Assembly (NCBI RefSeq): GCF_019972835.1
Contig: NZ_BPPB01000001.1
Coordinates: forward strand, 1-64,000
DNA length: 64,000 nucleotides
Reading direction: 5' to 3'
Source of the DNA: Lactobacillus laiwuensis
GTDB lineage: Bacteria; Bacillota; Bacilli; Lactobacillales; Lactobacillaceae
Under the pieces are notes generated by a model. That model worked only from the letters and a program-made list of their open reading frames with translations. It was not told the origin of the DNA and did no database searches. Shown here one piece after another: positions 51,287 through 60,854 of this stretch. The translations under genes and the position numbers were made by a program. The first letter of the stretch is position 1, and the number at the start of each line of letters is the position of its first letter.

Positions 51287-52648
51287 ATGTTTGAGACAAA
51301 TGATCCCAAACAGCCGTTTTTCATTACCAATCGGGTGGATATTTTTCCTAAAGATTTGCGCATATTAATTAAACTGTATCAACCTCTTATTGGTTCTCTT
51401 GCTTTGGCAGTCTATTTGAGTTTGAATGAAGATTATAATGGACAGGCAATGCTTTCTGATGCTAAAGGAATTTATACACTGCAAGAGCAGACCGATTGTG
51501 ATATAAAAAAGTTATTTGGTGCGTTGCATAAGCTTGAAGCCGTTGGTTTGATTCAAACGAGACTGCTTGATAACCAAATTATGGGCCAGGTTTTGTGCTT
51601 CGAACTTAAGAGAGTTCCAGCAAGCAGTGAATTTTTTACAACTGCACTTTTAGCTAGTTTATTAAAAGAAAAAGTTGGAGTAACTGCTTTTAACAAATTG
51701 AGTCACGAGTTTGCCAGAGAAACTAAACAAAACAAGATTGAATTAAGTGGTATCAAAGAGGCACCTAACATTTCTGCTTCTTTTATGGATGTTTTCCATA
51801 TATCTGACCAAGAGGCGATAGATCCTTCAGTTGAAGTCAAAGAAGCAGCTCAGGAAAATAATTATCCTTCAAACAATTTTGCTACTGTCAATGACCAAGA
51901 TAAGATTGACTGGGATTTTATGAAACAGCAATTCGAAATTTATCAAATAGCTGGCAATGAAATTGACCAGAACAAAGAGGCTATTCGGGCAGTTATGCGC
52001 ATATATGGGCTTTCAGAACAAGAATTTGTTGACGAGGCAATACCTTGCTTGCATGGTGACTATCATTTAAATATGAGGGAAATCAAGCAAACTATTGCTA
52101 ACAGCATTCATGGTAGCGATACTCGCAGGCATTTGCAAAACAAGGCTAAAATACCTGACAAATTTGATAATAATGGCCAATTAAATCAGGAAGAACAAAA
52201 ATTATTGCAAAAAGCGCAGACTGATACTCCAGCACAGTTTTTATATCATTTAAAAACTGAGAAAAACGATTATGTTGATGCTAGTGAATATCAAGTGTTG
52301 GATAGCCTATATAACGATAAGGGAATATCAGCGGAATTACTTAATATTCTGACATATGCTTGTTTAAAAAGTGGCCCCAATATTTCATTTCGTTTAGCAA
52401 ATAAAATTTTGCATGATTGGCTGCAACACGGTGTTAAAACTGGTAGTGAGGCCTTGGATTACATGCACAAAAGAAAAAAGGCACAAGAACAAAGGCAGAG
52501 TAAGCGGTATAGCCGGTTTGCTCCTAGAAAAATAGTTGAAAAGGGCACTGATTGGAACAAGCAACAGCCGAAAGTAAAATCTAATGTCTCAAGTGCGGAG
52601 CTAAAAGAATTTTTCAAAAATTTTGAAGATAAAAACGGTATGAAGTAG
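51287..52648 (+). CDS. dnaB: Replication initiation and membrane attachment protein DnaB
   Basis: A 453-residue Firmicutes DnaB-type helicase-loading protein (not the hexameric helicase, which is DnaC in Bacillus). The N-terminal part carries the family LYQPLIGSLALAVYLSL region (about 31-47), and the C-terminal region (near 290-380) carries the DnaB/DnaD domain with the text CLKSGPNISFRLANKILHDW. It helps load the replicative helicase at oriC with DnaD and DnaI. dnaI follows 8 bp after its stop. Confidence 0.9.
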   Translation: MFETNDPKQPFFITNRVDIFPKDLRILIKLYQPLIGSLALAVYLSLNEDYNGQAMLSDAKGIYTLQEQTDCDIKKLFGALHKLEAVGLIQTRLLDNQIMGQVLCFELKRVPASSEFFTTALLASLLKEKVGVTAFNKLSHEFARETKQNKIELSGIKEAPNISASFMDVFHISDQEAIDPSVEVKEAAQENNYPSNNFATVNDQDKIDWDFMKQQFEIYQIAGNEIDQNKEAIRAVMRIYGLSEQEFVDEAIPCLHGDYHLNMREIKQTIANSIHGSDTRRHLQNKAKIPDKFDNNGQLNQEEQKLLQKAQTDTPAQFLYHLKTEKNDYVDASEYQVLDSLYNDKGISAELLNILTYACLKSGPNISFRLANKILHDWLQHGVKTGSEALDYMHKRKKAQEQRQSKRYSRFAPRKIVEKGTDWNKQQPKVKSNVSSAELKEFFKNFEDKNGMK

Positions 52649-52656
52649 GTGAAAAA

Positions 52657-53556
52657 ATGCAACCCATTAAAAAATTTATGGTTAAAGGACAAACAGCTAA
52701 AGCAGAAGACCAGAGCACCGCTAAAATTAAGCAAAAAGTTTTGGCTGAGCCCAAAGTGCAACAATTTATCAGTCAGCACCGAGCACAACTTAATGACAGT
52801 ATAATTGATAAAAGCCTTCCCAGTCTTTTTGAATTTTATCTCAGCCAACATAAAAAAGATCCTGTGACCAAAGGATATTATCCGGATTTGATAATGAATA
52901 AAAATGCCATTAGTCTTAAATTTGTTCCTGAAGACAGTAAACTGATACATGATCAGGAGATTAATATCAAAAAGCACTTGCGTTTAATTAATTTACCAGA
53001 GGGGTTGCATGATGTTCGTTTAAGTAAAATTGAAATGACACCAGAAAGAGCCGAGGTAATGACTGCTATTCAGCGCTTTTTATATCGATATTCTCAAGAT
53101 ATTCACCAAAAGGGTCTTTATTTATCTGGTAATTTTGGTATTGGTAAAACGTATATTTTAGCAGGACTGGCAAATCAAGTAGCTGCAATGGAAAAATATG
53201 TTGTGTTTCTGCATGTTCCTACATTCATTGCCAGTTTGTCCAGTCATTTTAATGACAATAGTTTACAAACTGAAGTACAAAAAATAGCTAATTCTGACTT
53301 GTTAATATTGGATGATATTGGTGCGGAAAATTTAAGTCAATGGTCGCGAGACGAAGTCTTAGCAGTAATTTTGCAGGCTCGAATGGACAATATTTTGCCC
53401 ACCTTTTTCTCGTCCAACTTTGTCATGGCTGATCTGGAGGACCATTTCAAGGAAACTAAAAATGCAATTGAACCAGTAAAGGCTGCTAGAATAATGGAGA
53501 GAATACATTCTTTAGCAACGGAAATAGTAATATCTGGGCCTAACCGGCGTCACTAA
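52657..53556 (+). CDS. dnaI: Primosomal protein DnaI (helicase loader)
   Basis: A 299-residue AAA+ ATPase that loads the replicative helicase. It has a zinc-binding-type N-terminal region, Walker A GNFGIGKT (about 158-165), Walker B LLILDDIGAE (about 211-220) and the SRDEVLA text that follows in DnaI proteins. GGTG precedes the ATG. It ends the polA-to-dnaI unit. The AT-rich inverted repeat AATTTTTTAATG/CATTAAAAAATT at 53581-53616 follows. Confidence 0.93.
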   Translation: MQPIKKFMVKGQTAKAEDQSTAKIKQKVLAEPKVQQFISQHRAQLNDSIIDKSLPSLFEFYLSQHKKDPVTKGYYPDLIMNKNAISLKFVPEDSKLIHDQEINIKKHLRLINLPEGLHDVRLSKIEMTPERAEVMTAIQRFLYRYSQDIHQKGLYLSGNFGIGKTYILAGLANQVAAMEKYVVFLHVPTFIASLSSHFNDNSLQTEVQKIANSDLLILDDIGAENLSQWSRDEVLAVILQARMDNILPTFFSSNFVMADLEDHFKETKNAIEPVKAARIMERIHSLATEIVISGPNRRH

Positions 53557-53601
53557 ATTATAAAAGATGCAGGATGATTTAATTTTTTAATGAAAATATA
53601 C

Positions 53602-53629
53602 TTGCATTAAAAAATTATTGGGTTATAAT
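53602..53629 (+). promoter_or_regulatory. Promoter of the thrS T-box transcript
   Basis: TTGCAT (53602-53607) and consensus TATAAT (53624-53629) are separated by 16 bp. The start of transcription would fall at the left edge of the T-box leader. Confidence 0.7.
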
Positions 53630-53637
53630 TAACTCCA

Positions 53638-53847
53638 ATGAATGAACATGTTGCAACGCAACTCAGAGAGAAAGCATTATTCTGAAAGCTTTCATTAGCG
53701 TTTGCAATCCACTCATTCATACCTAAATTTTGATAATGGGTTAGATTCCGTTAACAATCTATAACGAGATAGTTCATTTTTTGAACTAAATTTTGGGTGG
53801 AACCACGTTAATTAACGTCCCAGTGCTTAATTGCACTGGGATTTTTT
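53638..53847 (+). promoter_or_regulatory. T-box leader of thrS
   Basis: The leader has a Stem I closed by ATGAATGA (near 53638) and TCATTCAT (near 53713), the T-box sequence TGGGTGGAACCACG (53794-53807), and a terminator TCCCAGTGC/GCACTGGGA with six T (53818-53847). The bulge TGGA complements the 3' end TCCA of a tRNA with U73, as expected of tRNA-Thr, while the argS leader has TGGT. The exact specifier codon near CCACTC is not firmly assigned. Confidence 0.9.
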
Positions 53848-53871
53848 GTTATAAAAATTTTGGAGGAAATA

Positions 53872-55806
53872 ATGAGTTTTTCGATTACTTTGCCTGACGG
53901 CTCAAAAAAAGATTTTACAGACGCTGTTTCAATATCTGATTTAGCACATGATATTGGTACATCTTTAGGTAAAGCAGCTCTTGGTGCAAAAGTAAATGGT
54001 CAAATTGTTGCTTTAGATTACAAGTTAAGCAAAAATGCAGAAGTTGCAATTATTACTGACAGAGATGAAGAGGGCTTAGCAATTCTGCGTGATACTGTTG
54101 CATTTGTTCTTGAAGCTGTTGCCAAGAAGGCCTATCCTGAGATTCATTTTGGTGAACATGGAACTGATGACGAAGGTTTTTACGTTGACACTGATAAAGA
54201 AAATCAAATAAAAATCAATGAATTACCTGACTTGGAAAAAGCGGTCAAAAAAGTAATTAAAGCGGGAGAAAAAATTGCATCCTGCATGATGTCTAAAGAC
54301 GAATTGGCCGATATATTCAATGATGATCCTTATAAGAGTGAAATGCTTAAGGCTGAAAAAGGTGACCAAGTTCAAGTATACAAATTGGGAGACTTTATCG
54401 ATTTTGGCTTTGATGCATTACTGCCTAACACAGGAAAAATTAAGCAATTTAAATTATTGTCAGTTGCCGGTGCCTACTGGAAAGGGCAATCTTCTAATCC
54501 TATGCTTCAGAGAATTTCAGGTACTGCTTTCTTTAAAAAAGCAGATTTGGATGCAGATATTAAACGGCGTGAAGAAATTAAAGAACGTGATCATAGAACA
54601 ATTGGCCGTGATCTTGATTTATTCTTTGTTGATCCAAAAGTTGGTGCTGGATTGCCCTACTGGATGCCAAAAGGTGCCACAATTCGCCGTGTAGTTGAAC
54701 GATACATTATCGACAAGGAAGTCGCTGACGGCTACCAACACGTTTATACTCCAGTTTTAATGAACGTTGATGCTTATAAAACATCAGGCCACTGGGCACA
54801 CTATCGTGATGACATGTTCCCACCAATGGATATGGGTGACGGTGAAATGCTTGAACTGCGGCCAATGAATTGTCCGTCCCATATTCAAATTTACAAGCAT
54901 CACATTCGTTCATACCGTGAACTGCCAATTAGAATTGCAGAACTGGGTATGATGCATAGATATGAAAAATCTGGTGCTCTGTCAGGACTGCAACGTGTAC
55001 GAGAAATGACTTTAAATGACGGTCATACATTTGTGACTTTAGATCAAGTTCAAAGTGAATTCTCAAAAATCTTGACTCTAATTTTAGATGTTTACAAAGA
55101 CTTTGACATCACTGATTACTACTTCAGACTTTCCTATCGTGATCCGAAGAATACTAAAAAGTATTTTGCCAATGATGAAATGTGGGAGAGAAGTCAGTCA
55201 ATGCTGAAAAAGGCAATGGATGACATGGGACTTGACTATGTTGAAGCAGAAGGTGAAGCTGCTTTTTACGGCCCTAAACTTGATATTCAAACTAAGACTG
55301 CTTTAGGTGCAGATGAAACAATGTCCACAATTCAACTAGACTTCATGCTGCCTGAAAGATTTAATTTAACCTATGTTGGTCAAGATGGCGAAGAACACCG
55401 ACCAGTTATGATTCACCGCGGAATTGTTGGTACTATGGAGCGTTTTATTGCTTATCTGATTGAGATTTACAAGGGCGCCTTTCCAACTTGGCTGGCTCCA
55501 GTTCAAGTAGAAGTGATCCCGGTTAACCTTGATGCTCATTCTGATTATGCTAAGAAAGTTCGCGATGAACTTAATAAACGTGGTTTTAGAGCCGAAGCAG
55601 ATCTGCGTAATGAAAAATTAGGTTACAAGATTCGTGAGTCGCAAACACAAAAAGTACCATATACTCTTGTTTTAGGTGACAAGGAATTAAAGGACAATGG
55701 TGTTAATGTTCGTCGCTACGGCACTGAAGAAGAAGTAGCCAAGAGCTTTGATGAATTTATCAGTGAAATTAAGCAGGATGTTAAATCATATTCACGTGAA
55801 GAATAA
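53872..55806 (+). CDS. thrS: Threonyl-tRNA synthetase
   Basis: A class II synthetase of 644 residues. The N-terminal TGS domain (about 1-63), editing domain (about 70-230, with HFGEHG-type text), and catalytic core with [15 protein letters not shown] (motif 1 region), [11 protein letters not shown] and [17 protein letters not shown] (zinc-binding and motif 3) are followed by the anticodon-binding domain (about 540-644). ATG 53872 follows GGAGG (53862-53866); a TTG-started frame at 53860 is unlikely. Expression is by T-box control. The 200-bp gap to the next gene holds no clear terminator. Confidence 0.97.
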   Translation: MSFSITLPDGSKKDFTDAVSISDLAHDIGTSLGKAALGAKVNGQIVALDYKLSKNAEVAIITDRDEEGLAILRDTVAFVLEAVAKKAYPEIHFGEHGTDDEGFYVDTDKENQIKINELPDLEKAVKKVIKAGEKIASCMMSKDELADIFNDDPYKSEMLKAEKGDQVQVYKLGDFIDFGFDALLPNTGKIKQFKLLSVAGAYWKGQSSNPMLQRISGTAFFKKADLDADIKRREEIKERDHRTIGRDLDLFFVDPKVGAGLPYWMPKGATIRRVVERYIIDKEVADGYQHVYTPVLMNVDAYKTSGHWAHYRDDMFPPMDMGDGEMLELRPMNCPSHIQIYKHHIRSYRELPIRIAELGMMHRYEKSGALSGLQRVREMTLNDGHTFVTLDQVQSEFSKILTLILDVYKDFDITDYYFRLSYRDPKNTKKYFANDEMWERSQSMLKKAMDDMGLDYVEAEGEAAFYGPKLDIQTKTALGADETMSTIQLDFMLPERFNLTYVGQDGEEHRPVMIHRGIVGTMERFIAYLIEIYKGAFPTWLAPVQVEVIPVNLDAHSDYAKKVRDELNKRGFRAEADLRNEKLGYKIRESQTQKVPYTLVLGDKELKDNGVNVRRYGTEEEVAKSFDEFISEIKQDVKSYSREE

Positions 55807-56010
55807 TAGAGTAAAAGATAGTAAAGATAAGTTTAATTTAATAGATTGCAGGAATAATTTGATAACTTAGACCTTAAATATAAAAACCGCTAAAATTTGC
55901 ACGTCGAGTAACAAAATGTAGTGTTGACGGGATGCACTTTTGATTAATTAATCAATTGCTAAAAATTGAGTTGGATAGTTAAATTACGACTGCTAAAAAG
56001 GAGCAATATT

Positions 56011-56748
56011 ATGTCAATGGTAGAATTTCATGACGTGCAGAAATTTTATGGCAAATTTCACGCGTTGCATAGTATTAATTTACAAATCGATAAAGGCGAA
56101 ACTGTTGTTTTAATCGGACCTTCTGGTTCCGGCAAGAGTACGCTTATTAGAACAATAAATCGCTTAGAGTCAATTCAGGGCGGAAAGCTGATAGTTAATA
56201 ATCAGGATTTATCCAATCCCAAGACTGACTCAAATAGGTTGCGCCAGGATGTCGGTATGGTTTTCCAACACTTTAATCTTTATAAAAACAAAAATGTTTT
56301 GGAAAATGTGATGCTGGCACCAAGAATTGTCAGTCATATACCTGAGGATGAAAATAAAAGACAGGCAATGAATTTGCTTGATATGGTTGGTGTGGCTGAT
56401 AAAGCCCAAAATATGCCAGCACAGATATCTGGTGGACAAAAGCAACGTGTAGCAATTGCTCGATCTTTAGCAATGCATCCTAAATTATTGCTTTTTGATG
56501 AACCAACTTCAGCGCTTGATCCAGAGATGATTGATGAAGTTTTACAAGTAATCAAAAAGATTACTTCGTCTAGCGATATGACCTCCTTGATCGTGACCCA
56601 TGAAATGGGCTTTGCCAAAGAAGTTGCCAACCGGGTCATCTTTATGGATCAGGGTCAAATTGTTGAAGATGATGACAGTTCATCCTTCTTTAAACAGCCG
56701 CAAACAGAGCGGGCGCAACAATTTTTAAGCAAGATAATAGCGCATTAA
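56011..56748 (+). CDS. glnQ: Polar amino acid ABC transporter ATP-binding protein
   Basis: A 245-residue ATPase of the HisP/GlnQ family. It has Walker A GPSGSGKST (36-44), the signature ISGGQKQRVAIA (about 137-148), and Walker B LLLFDEPTSALDP (about 158-170). AAGGAG stands 7 nt before ATG 56011; an upstream in-frame start at 55966 would add 15 residues without family match. The four genes to 58883 form one transporter unit. The exact substrate (glutamine, glutamate or aspartate) is not fixed by sequence. Confidence 0.9.
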   Translation: MSMVEFHDVQKFYGKFHALHSINLQIDKGETVVLIGPSGSGKSTLIRTINRLESIQGGKLIVNNQDLSNPKTDSNRLRQDVGMVFQHFNLYKNKNVLENVMLAPRIVSHIPEDENKRQAMNLLDMVGVADKAQNMPAQISGGQKQRVAIARSLAMHPKLLLFDEPTSALDPEMIDEVLQVIKKITSSSDMTSLIVTHEMGFAKEVANRVIFMDQGQIVEDDDSSSFFKQPQTERAQQFLSKIIAH

Positions 56749-56762
56749 GAGGGGGCAATATC

Positions 56763-57581
56763 ATGAAAAAATTAATTTGCTCAATCTCGCTGTTTTTAGG
56801 AATGCTCCTTTTATCTGCTTGTGGCAATAGTGTCACTGACCAGTCAGCTTTGAAAAATGTGCGCTCGTCCAATACCATTACTTGGGCAGTTGAAGGTGAC
56901 AAAAAACTTTTTAGTCTAATCGATATTAGAGATGATAAAGAAAAGGGCTTTGATATTGATATGGCCAAAGCCATTACCAGAGAAATTTTAGGTCCTAAAG
57001 GGCAGGCTCGCTTTACGCTTGCCACTTCACAGTCGAGAATACCTTTATTGAAAAATGGTAACGTTGATGCGGTAATTGCCACTCTGACAATTACTCCTGA
57101 AAGAGCACAAGTAATCAGTTTTTCTAAACCATATTTTCAGGCTGGTAAATCATTTCTTGTCCCTAAAGGATCAAAAATTAAAAAGCCCAGCGATCTTAAT
57201 GGCAAAACTGTGATTGGGATTGTTGGCGATAATTCTGTTGAGGCAGTAAAGAAAGTTGCCCCCAGAGCAAAAGTTGTTGCAATGCAGGACTATGGTCAAG
57301 CAGTCTCAGCTTTGAAATCGCATCAAGGTGATGCTTTGACTAGTGATAATGGTATTTTATATGGTTTAGCCGCACAGAGTCCCGGTAGCCTTGAAGTAAC
57401 TGGAGGAACTTATACTAAAGAACCTTATGGTATCGCAGTAAATAAAAATCAAGAACCTTTTCATAGAGCTATAAATCGAGCGATTGATAAAATTCAAAAG
57501 AGTGGAGAATACAATCGCTTAATTAAAAAATGGTTCGGTCAAGTTCCTGGTTTTAACTATAAGGAGATGTATATTAAATGA
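56763..57581 (+). CDS. glnH: Polar amino acid ABC transporter substrate-binding lipoprotein
   Basis: A 272-residue SBP_bac_3 lipoprotein. The signal ends in LLLSAC (lipidated C20). Mature-domain features include GFDIDMAKAITREILG (about 60-75), AVIATLTITPERAQVISFSKPYFQAG (binding-cleft region, about 101-126) and a second lobe with KSGEYNRLIKKWFG near the C-terminus. It delivers amino acids to the two permeases that follow. The ATG has GAGGGGG-type site upstream. Its last codon overlaps the next permease start by 4 bp. Confidence 0.92.
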   Translation: MKKLICSISLFLGMLLLSACGNSVTDQSALKNVRSSNTITWAVEGDKKLFSLIDIRDDKEKGFDIDMAKAITREILGPKGQARFTLATSQSRIPLLKNGNVDAVIATLTITPERAQVISFSKPYFQAGKSFLVPKGSKIKKPSDLNGKTVIGIVGDNSVEAVKKVAPRAKVVAMQDYGQAVSALKSHQGDALTSDNGILYGLAAQSPGSLEVTGGTYTKEPYGIAVNKNQEPFHRAINRAIDKIQKSGEYNRLIKKWFGQVPGFNYKEMYIK

Positions 57582-58216
57582 TTCGTATCTTTAATAATTT
57601 TAGTAGTCAACTAGTTTCAGGTTTTGGCTGGACTATTTTATCAAGCCTCTTAACATTAATATTTAGCCTGATTTTTGGAGTTTTAATAGCCCTTTTAGAG
57701 GTTATTCCTAATAAAGCGGCAAATAAAATCGGTAGAATTTACGTTGAAATTTTTCGTAATATTCCATTATTGATTATTGTAATGTTCTTTTACTTAATAG
57801 TTCCAAAATATTTTGTCAAAATAGACGGCTTTACTGCAGGTACAATTGGCTTATTCTTGTATACCTCAGCATTTATTGCAGAAATAATTCGTTCTGGTAT
57901 TCAGTCTGTTTCCCAAGGCCAAATGGAAGGTGCCAGATCTACGGGGATGACTTATAAGCAAGCTATGCGCTATGTAGTTCTTCCCCAGGCTTTTAAGATT
58001 GTTATTCCACCATTAGGTAATCAATTTGTCAATTTAATCAAAGATTCGTCAATTTTAGCTTTTGTTGCGGGTTTTGATCTAATGTATCAAGCTAATGCAA
58101 TTGCTTCTGTGACTTTTGATACTATTAACAGTTATTTCGTAATTGGTGTGCTGTATATAATAATTACTATGCCGTTAAGTTATTACATGCAATACCTAGA
58201 AAAGAAAATGGCATAG
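57578..58216 (+). CDS. Polar amino acid ABC transporter permease (first)
   Basis: A 212-residue integral membrane protein of the HisMQ/GlnP family with about five membrane segments and the EAA motif region EGARSTGMTYKQAMRYVVLPQAFK (about 121-144), where the G and PQA contact the ATPase. It pairs with the permease encoded next to form the channel of the importer. Confidence 0.9.
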   Translation: MIRIFNNFSSQLVSGFGWTILSSLLTLIFSLIFGVLIALLEVIPNKAANKIGRIYVEIFRNIPLLIIVMFFYLIVPKYFVKIDGFTAGTIGLFLYTSAFIAEIIRSGIQSVSQGQMEGARSTGMTYKQAMRYVVLPQAFKIVIPPLGNQFVNLIKDSSILAFVAGFDLMYQANAIASVTFDTINSYFVIGVLYIIITMPLSYYMQYLEKKMA

Positions 58217-58229
58217 GGAGGCGATTAAA

Positions 58230-58883
58230 ATGCAAACATGGATTAATGCCCTATCATGGTTAAACTTCGGTTTTCTGTTAAAGGGGCTAGCAGTCACATT
58301 ATTTATTTCAGTTTTCGCCATTGTATTAAGTTTTATTTTCGGATCAGTGCTGGGAATAATTCGCTATGCCAAAATTAAATTTATTTCTGCAATTGTTGGT
58401 TTCCTTATAGATATTGTTAGAAACTTACCCTTATTATTAATTATCTTCTTTACCTATTTTGGGTTGCCCAATATTGGTCTGAGACCTGGAGCAATTTTGT
58501 CAGCGATTATTGCAATGACAATCTTTGAATCCAGTATGATCGCTGAAATTGTGCGTTCAGGTATTCAGTCAGTTGCTGTAGGTCAAATTGAAGGGGCAAG
58601 GTCTACAGGAATGACATTTGTGCAAGCTCTGTGGCACGTTGTTTTGCCACAGGCATATCGGCACATGATACCTACTATTATTGGTCAGTTTGTATCTTTG
58701 GTTAAGGATACGTCATTAGCAACTATCATTGTCGTACCTGAATTAATGCAACACGCACAGGTTATTTATGGTCAAAATGCCAATTACATCGTACCAATGT
58801 TTGCTGCTTTAACACTTTTGTACTTTATTGTTTGCTTTTCCCTATCCGTTATCGGTAATAGACTCAATAAACGTTTAGCATAA
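58230..58883 (+). CDS. Polar amino acid ABC transporter permease (second)
   Basis: A 217-residue permease of the same family as the preceding gene, with an EAA segment EGARSTGMTFVQALWHVVLPQAYRH (about 124-148). The two are separate genes rather than one fused protein. Its C-terminus is basic (NRLNKRLA). It closes the four-gene transporter unit. GGAGGCG precedes the ATG. Confidence 0.9.
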   Translation: MQTWINALSWLNFGFLLKGLAVTLFISVFAIVLSFIFGSVLGIIRYAKIKFISAIVGFLIDIVRNLPLLLIIFFTYFGLPNIGLRPGAILSAIIAMTIFESSMIAEIVRSGIQSVAVGQIEGARSTGMTFVQALWHVVLPQAYRHMIPTIIGQFVSLVKDTSLATIIVVPELMQHAQVIYGQNANYIVPMFAALTLLYFIVCFSLSVIGNRLNKRLA

Positions 58884-58907
58884 AGCAAAGTATGAAAACT
58901 TATCTTA

Positions 58908-58936
58908 TTGACACATTCGCAAAAGACGAGTATAAT
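58908..58936 (+). promoter_or_regulatory. Strong promoter of infC-rpmI-rplT
   Basis: Both boxes are perfect: TTGACA (58908-58913) and TATAAT (58931-58936), with the ideal 17-bp spacer. A strong promoter suits an operon for translation factors and ribosomal proteins. Confidence 0.9.
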
Positions 58937-58944
58937 TACGAAAG

Positions 58945-59050
58945 TTGAGAACAAGAAGAAGCTTCCCGCTTCTCGCCTAAGTTAAGTTGACCTCTAGGCT
59001 GATCGATATTTTCTGTTGATTAAGGGCGGGTAAAGTTTACCCGTCTTTTT
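58945..59050 (+). promoter_or_regulatory. L20-type autoregulatory leader with terminator
   Basis: The 5' leader of infC-rpmI-rplT in Firmicutes has a conserved fold bound by ribosomal protein L20. Here the leader contains GAAGCTTCCCGCTTCTCGCC and then a terminator hairpin with GGCGGGTAAA and TTTACCCGTC followed by T (59024-59050). The order promoter, structured leader, terminator and infC matches the known L20 leader. The L20 contact bases were not verified. Confidence 0.75.
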
Positions 59051-59083
59051 CTTGTCCTCAGATTAACACGGAGGTGAAGAATT

Positions 59084-59608
59084 ATTCCAAGGAATTTGAT
59101 ATTGAACGATCAAATTCGCGCTCGCGAAGTTCGTTTAATTAATGAAGATGGTGAACAAGTTGGTGTTGTTACTAAAACTGAGGCTTTACGCCAAGCAAAT
59201 GTTGCAAATTTAGATTTAGTTCTAATTTCGCCTAATGCCAAGCCACCTGTTGCTCGTATCATGGACTATGGTAAATACCGTTTCCAGCAACAAAAGAAGG
59301 TTAAAGAATCCCGGAAAAAGTCTAAAACGGTTAGTGTAAAAGAAATCCGTTTAAGTCCAACGATTGAGGGTAACGATTTTAACACCAAGTTAAAACATGC
59401 GCGTAAGTTTATCACCAAGGAGGGTGCTAAAGTCCGCGTTTCGATCAGGTTCAGAGGTCGAGCAATCACTCATAAGGAACTAGGTCGTGAAGTGTTGGAA
59501 AAAATGGCTGAAGCCACATCTGATATTGCTACTGTAATTAGCAAACCCAAGATGGAAGGCCGTTCAATGTTCTTAATGCTCGCTCCGAAGAGTGACAAAA
59601 ATAATTAG
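59084..59608 (+). CDS. infC: Translation initiation factor IF-3
   Basis: A protein of 174 residues that binds the 30S subunit and checks start codons. The frame reads [18 protein letters not shown] at its N-terminus, extending upstream of any ATG, GTG or in-frame TTG at the expected place. An ATT at 59084 lies 7 nt after GGAGGTG (59070-59076), which fits the non-AUG starts (ATT) by which IF-3 controls its own translation. ATT 59081 would be only 4 nt away, so 59084 is favoured. The TTG at 59096 would delete the N-terminal residues. Terminal domains and the [14 protein letters not shown] motif ([10 protein letters not shown]) are intact. Confidence 0.92.
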   Translation: MPRNLILNDQIRAREVRLINEDGEQVGVVTKTEALRQANVANLDLVLISPNAKPPVARIMDYGKYRFQQQKKVKESRKKSKTVSVKEIRLSPTIEGNDFNTKLKHARKFITKEGAKVRVSIRFRGRAITHKELGREVLEKMAEATSDIATVISKPKMEGRSMFLMLAPKSDKNN

Positions 59609-59629
59609 TTAATTTGGAGGAATTAGAAA

Positions 59630-59830
59630 ATGCCAAAAATGAAAACCCACCGCGCTTCTGCTAAGCGTTTTAAGAGAACTGCTTCTGGTCAATTAAAGCG
59701 TCATCACGCTTTTACCGGCCACCGTTTCCACGGCAAGACTAAGAAACAACGTCGTCATTTGAGAAAGGCTGCAATGGTTTCACGCAGTGACTTGAAGCGC
59801 ATCAAACAGATGCTCTCTCAAATGCGTTAA
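59630..59830 (+). CDS. rpmI: 50S ribosomal protein L35
   Basis: A 66-residue, very basic ribosomal protein with the family starts [17 protein letters not shown] and [12 protein letters not shown]. It lies 21 bp after infC with GGAGG before the ATG. Its placement between infC and rplT is the standard order. Confidence 0.97.
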   Translation: MPKMKTHRASAKRFKRTASGQLKRHHAFTGHRFHGKTKKQRRHLRKAAMVSRSDLKRIKQMLSQMR

Positions 59831-59866
59831 TCAAATATATAAAACGATATTTAGGAGGAATTTTAG

Positions 59867-60223
59867 ATGCCAAGAGTTAAGGGTGGAACAGTTACACGTA
59901 AACGTCGTAAAAAGATTATGAAGCTTGCCAAGGGTTACCGTGGCGCAAAGCATATGCAATTTAAAGCTGCAAGTACACAATTATTTGTATCTTACAGATA
60001 TGCGTTTCGTGACAGAAGAAAACGCAAGAGTGACTTCAGAAAGTTATGGATTGCCAGAATCAATGCTGCAGCAAGACAAAATGATATTTCATATTCTAAG
60101 TTAATGCACGGCTTGAAATTAGCTGGTGTTGATATTAACCGTAAGATGTTAGCTGATATTGCTTATAACGATTCAAAGACTTTTGCAAAATTAGCAGAAA
60201 CTGCTAAAAAGGCTTTAAATTAA
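59867..60223 (+). CDS. rplT: 50S ribosomal protein L20
   Basis: A 118-residue protein with [17 protein letters not shown] at the N-terminus and [13 protein letters not shown] text. It is the last gene of the infC operon and the probable repressor of its own leader. AGGAGG precedes the ATG. A hairpin terminator (60225-60255) follows. Confidence 0.98.
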   Translation: MPRVKGGTVTRKRRKKIMKLAKGYRGAKHMQFKAASTQLFVSYRYAFRDRRKRKSDFRKLWIARINAAARQNDISYSKLMHGLKLAGVDINRKMLADIAYNDSKTFAKLAETAKKALN

Positions 60224-60224
60224 C

Positions 60225-60255
60225 CAAAAATGGCGCTTATGGCGCCGTTTTTTTA
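60225..60255 (+). terminator. Terminator of the infC-rpmI-rplT operon
   Basis: GGCGC and GCGCC form a short GC-rich stem around TTATG, flanked by weaker A-T pairs and followed by GTTTTTTT. It starts a few bases after the rplT stop. Confidence 0.88.
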
Positions 60256-60329
60256 TGTCGAAATTTAGCACTTGCAGTAGATAATTTGGTATATTAAACT
60301 AGTGCAATGATAGATAAGAAGGAAATTGA

Positions 60330-60854
60330 ATGTTATTCAGACCACACTATACAATTGACACGATTTATCATTTAGATATTAAAGTGCTAAAGCAAATAGG
60401 CATCAAAGCTGTATTTTCAGATTTGGACAATACTCTTTTAGCTTGGAATGAATTTGAGACTGCTGCCAAAATGAATAATCTCAATAAGGAATTAGCTCAA
60501 GCTAGTATTAAGTTAGTTGTGATTTCTAATAATAATGCTAAAAGAGTAGGCAAAGTTTTAAATCCTTATCACATTGACTTTGTAGCCAAGTCTAAAAAGC
60601 CGTTGCCCTTTGCCATAACTAAAAAAAGAAAGAGTATGGGGTTAAAAAAAGACCAGGTTATGATGGTTGGTGATCAGTTAATCACAGATATACAGGCAGG
60701 AAACTTGGCTGGTGTAGAATCCGTATTAGTAAAACCGCTTATTCAAACTGATAAGTGGAATACACGTATTAATCGCTTTTTTGAGAAAATTATTTTTTTC
60801 TTTTTAAATCTTTCACACCCGGTTACATTTAAGGAGACATTAAAAAATGGATGA
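60330..60854 (+). CDS. yqeG: YqeG-family HAD phosphatase
   Basis: A 174-residue HAD hydrolase with the nucleophile motif FSDLDNTLL (D31 and D33), VISNNN (motif II), a lysine in KSKKPLPFA, and GDQLITDI (motif IV). It starts a conserved string with yqeH, nadD, yqeK and rsfS. Its stop overlaps yqeH by 8 bp. The physiological substrate is not known from sequence. Confidence 0.92.
   Translation: MLFRPHYTIDTIYHLDIKVLKQIGIKAVFSDLDNTLLAWNEFETAAKMNNLNKELAQASIKLVVISNNNAKRVGKVLNPYHIDFVAKSKKPLPFAITKKRKSMGLKKDQVMMVGDQLITDIQAGNLAGVESVLVKPLIQTDKWNTRINRFFEKIIFFFLNLSHPVTFKETLKNG

Noticed and set aside
53581-53616. AATTTTTTAATG / CATTAAAAAATT as dnaI terminator
   Set aside because: The stem is purely A-T-rich with no T-tail beyond it, and it overlaps the thrS -35 box; too weak to call.
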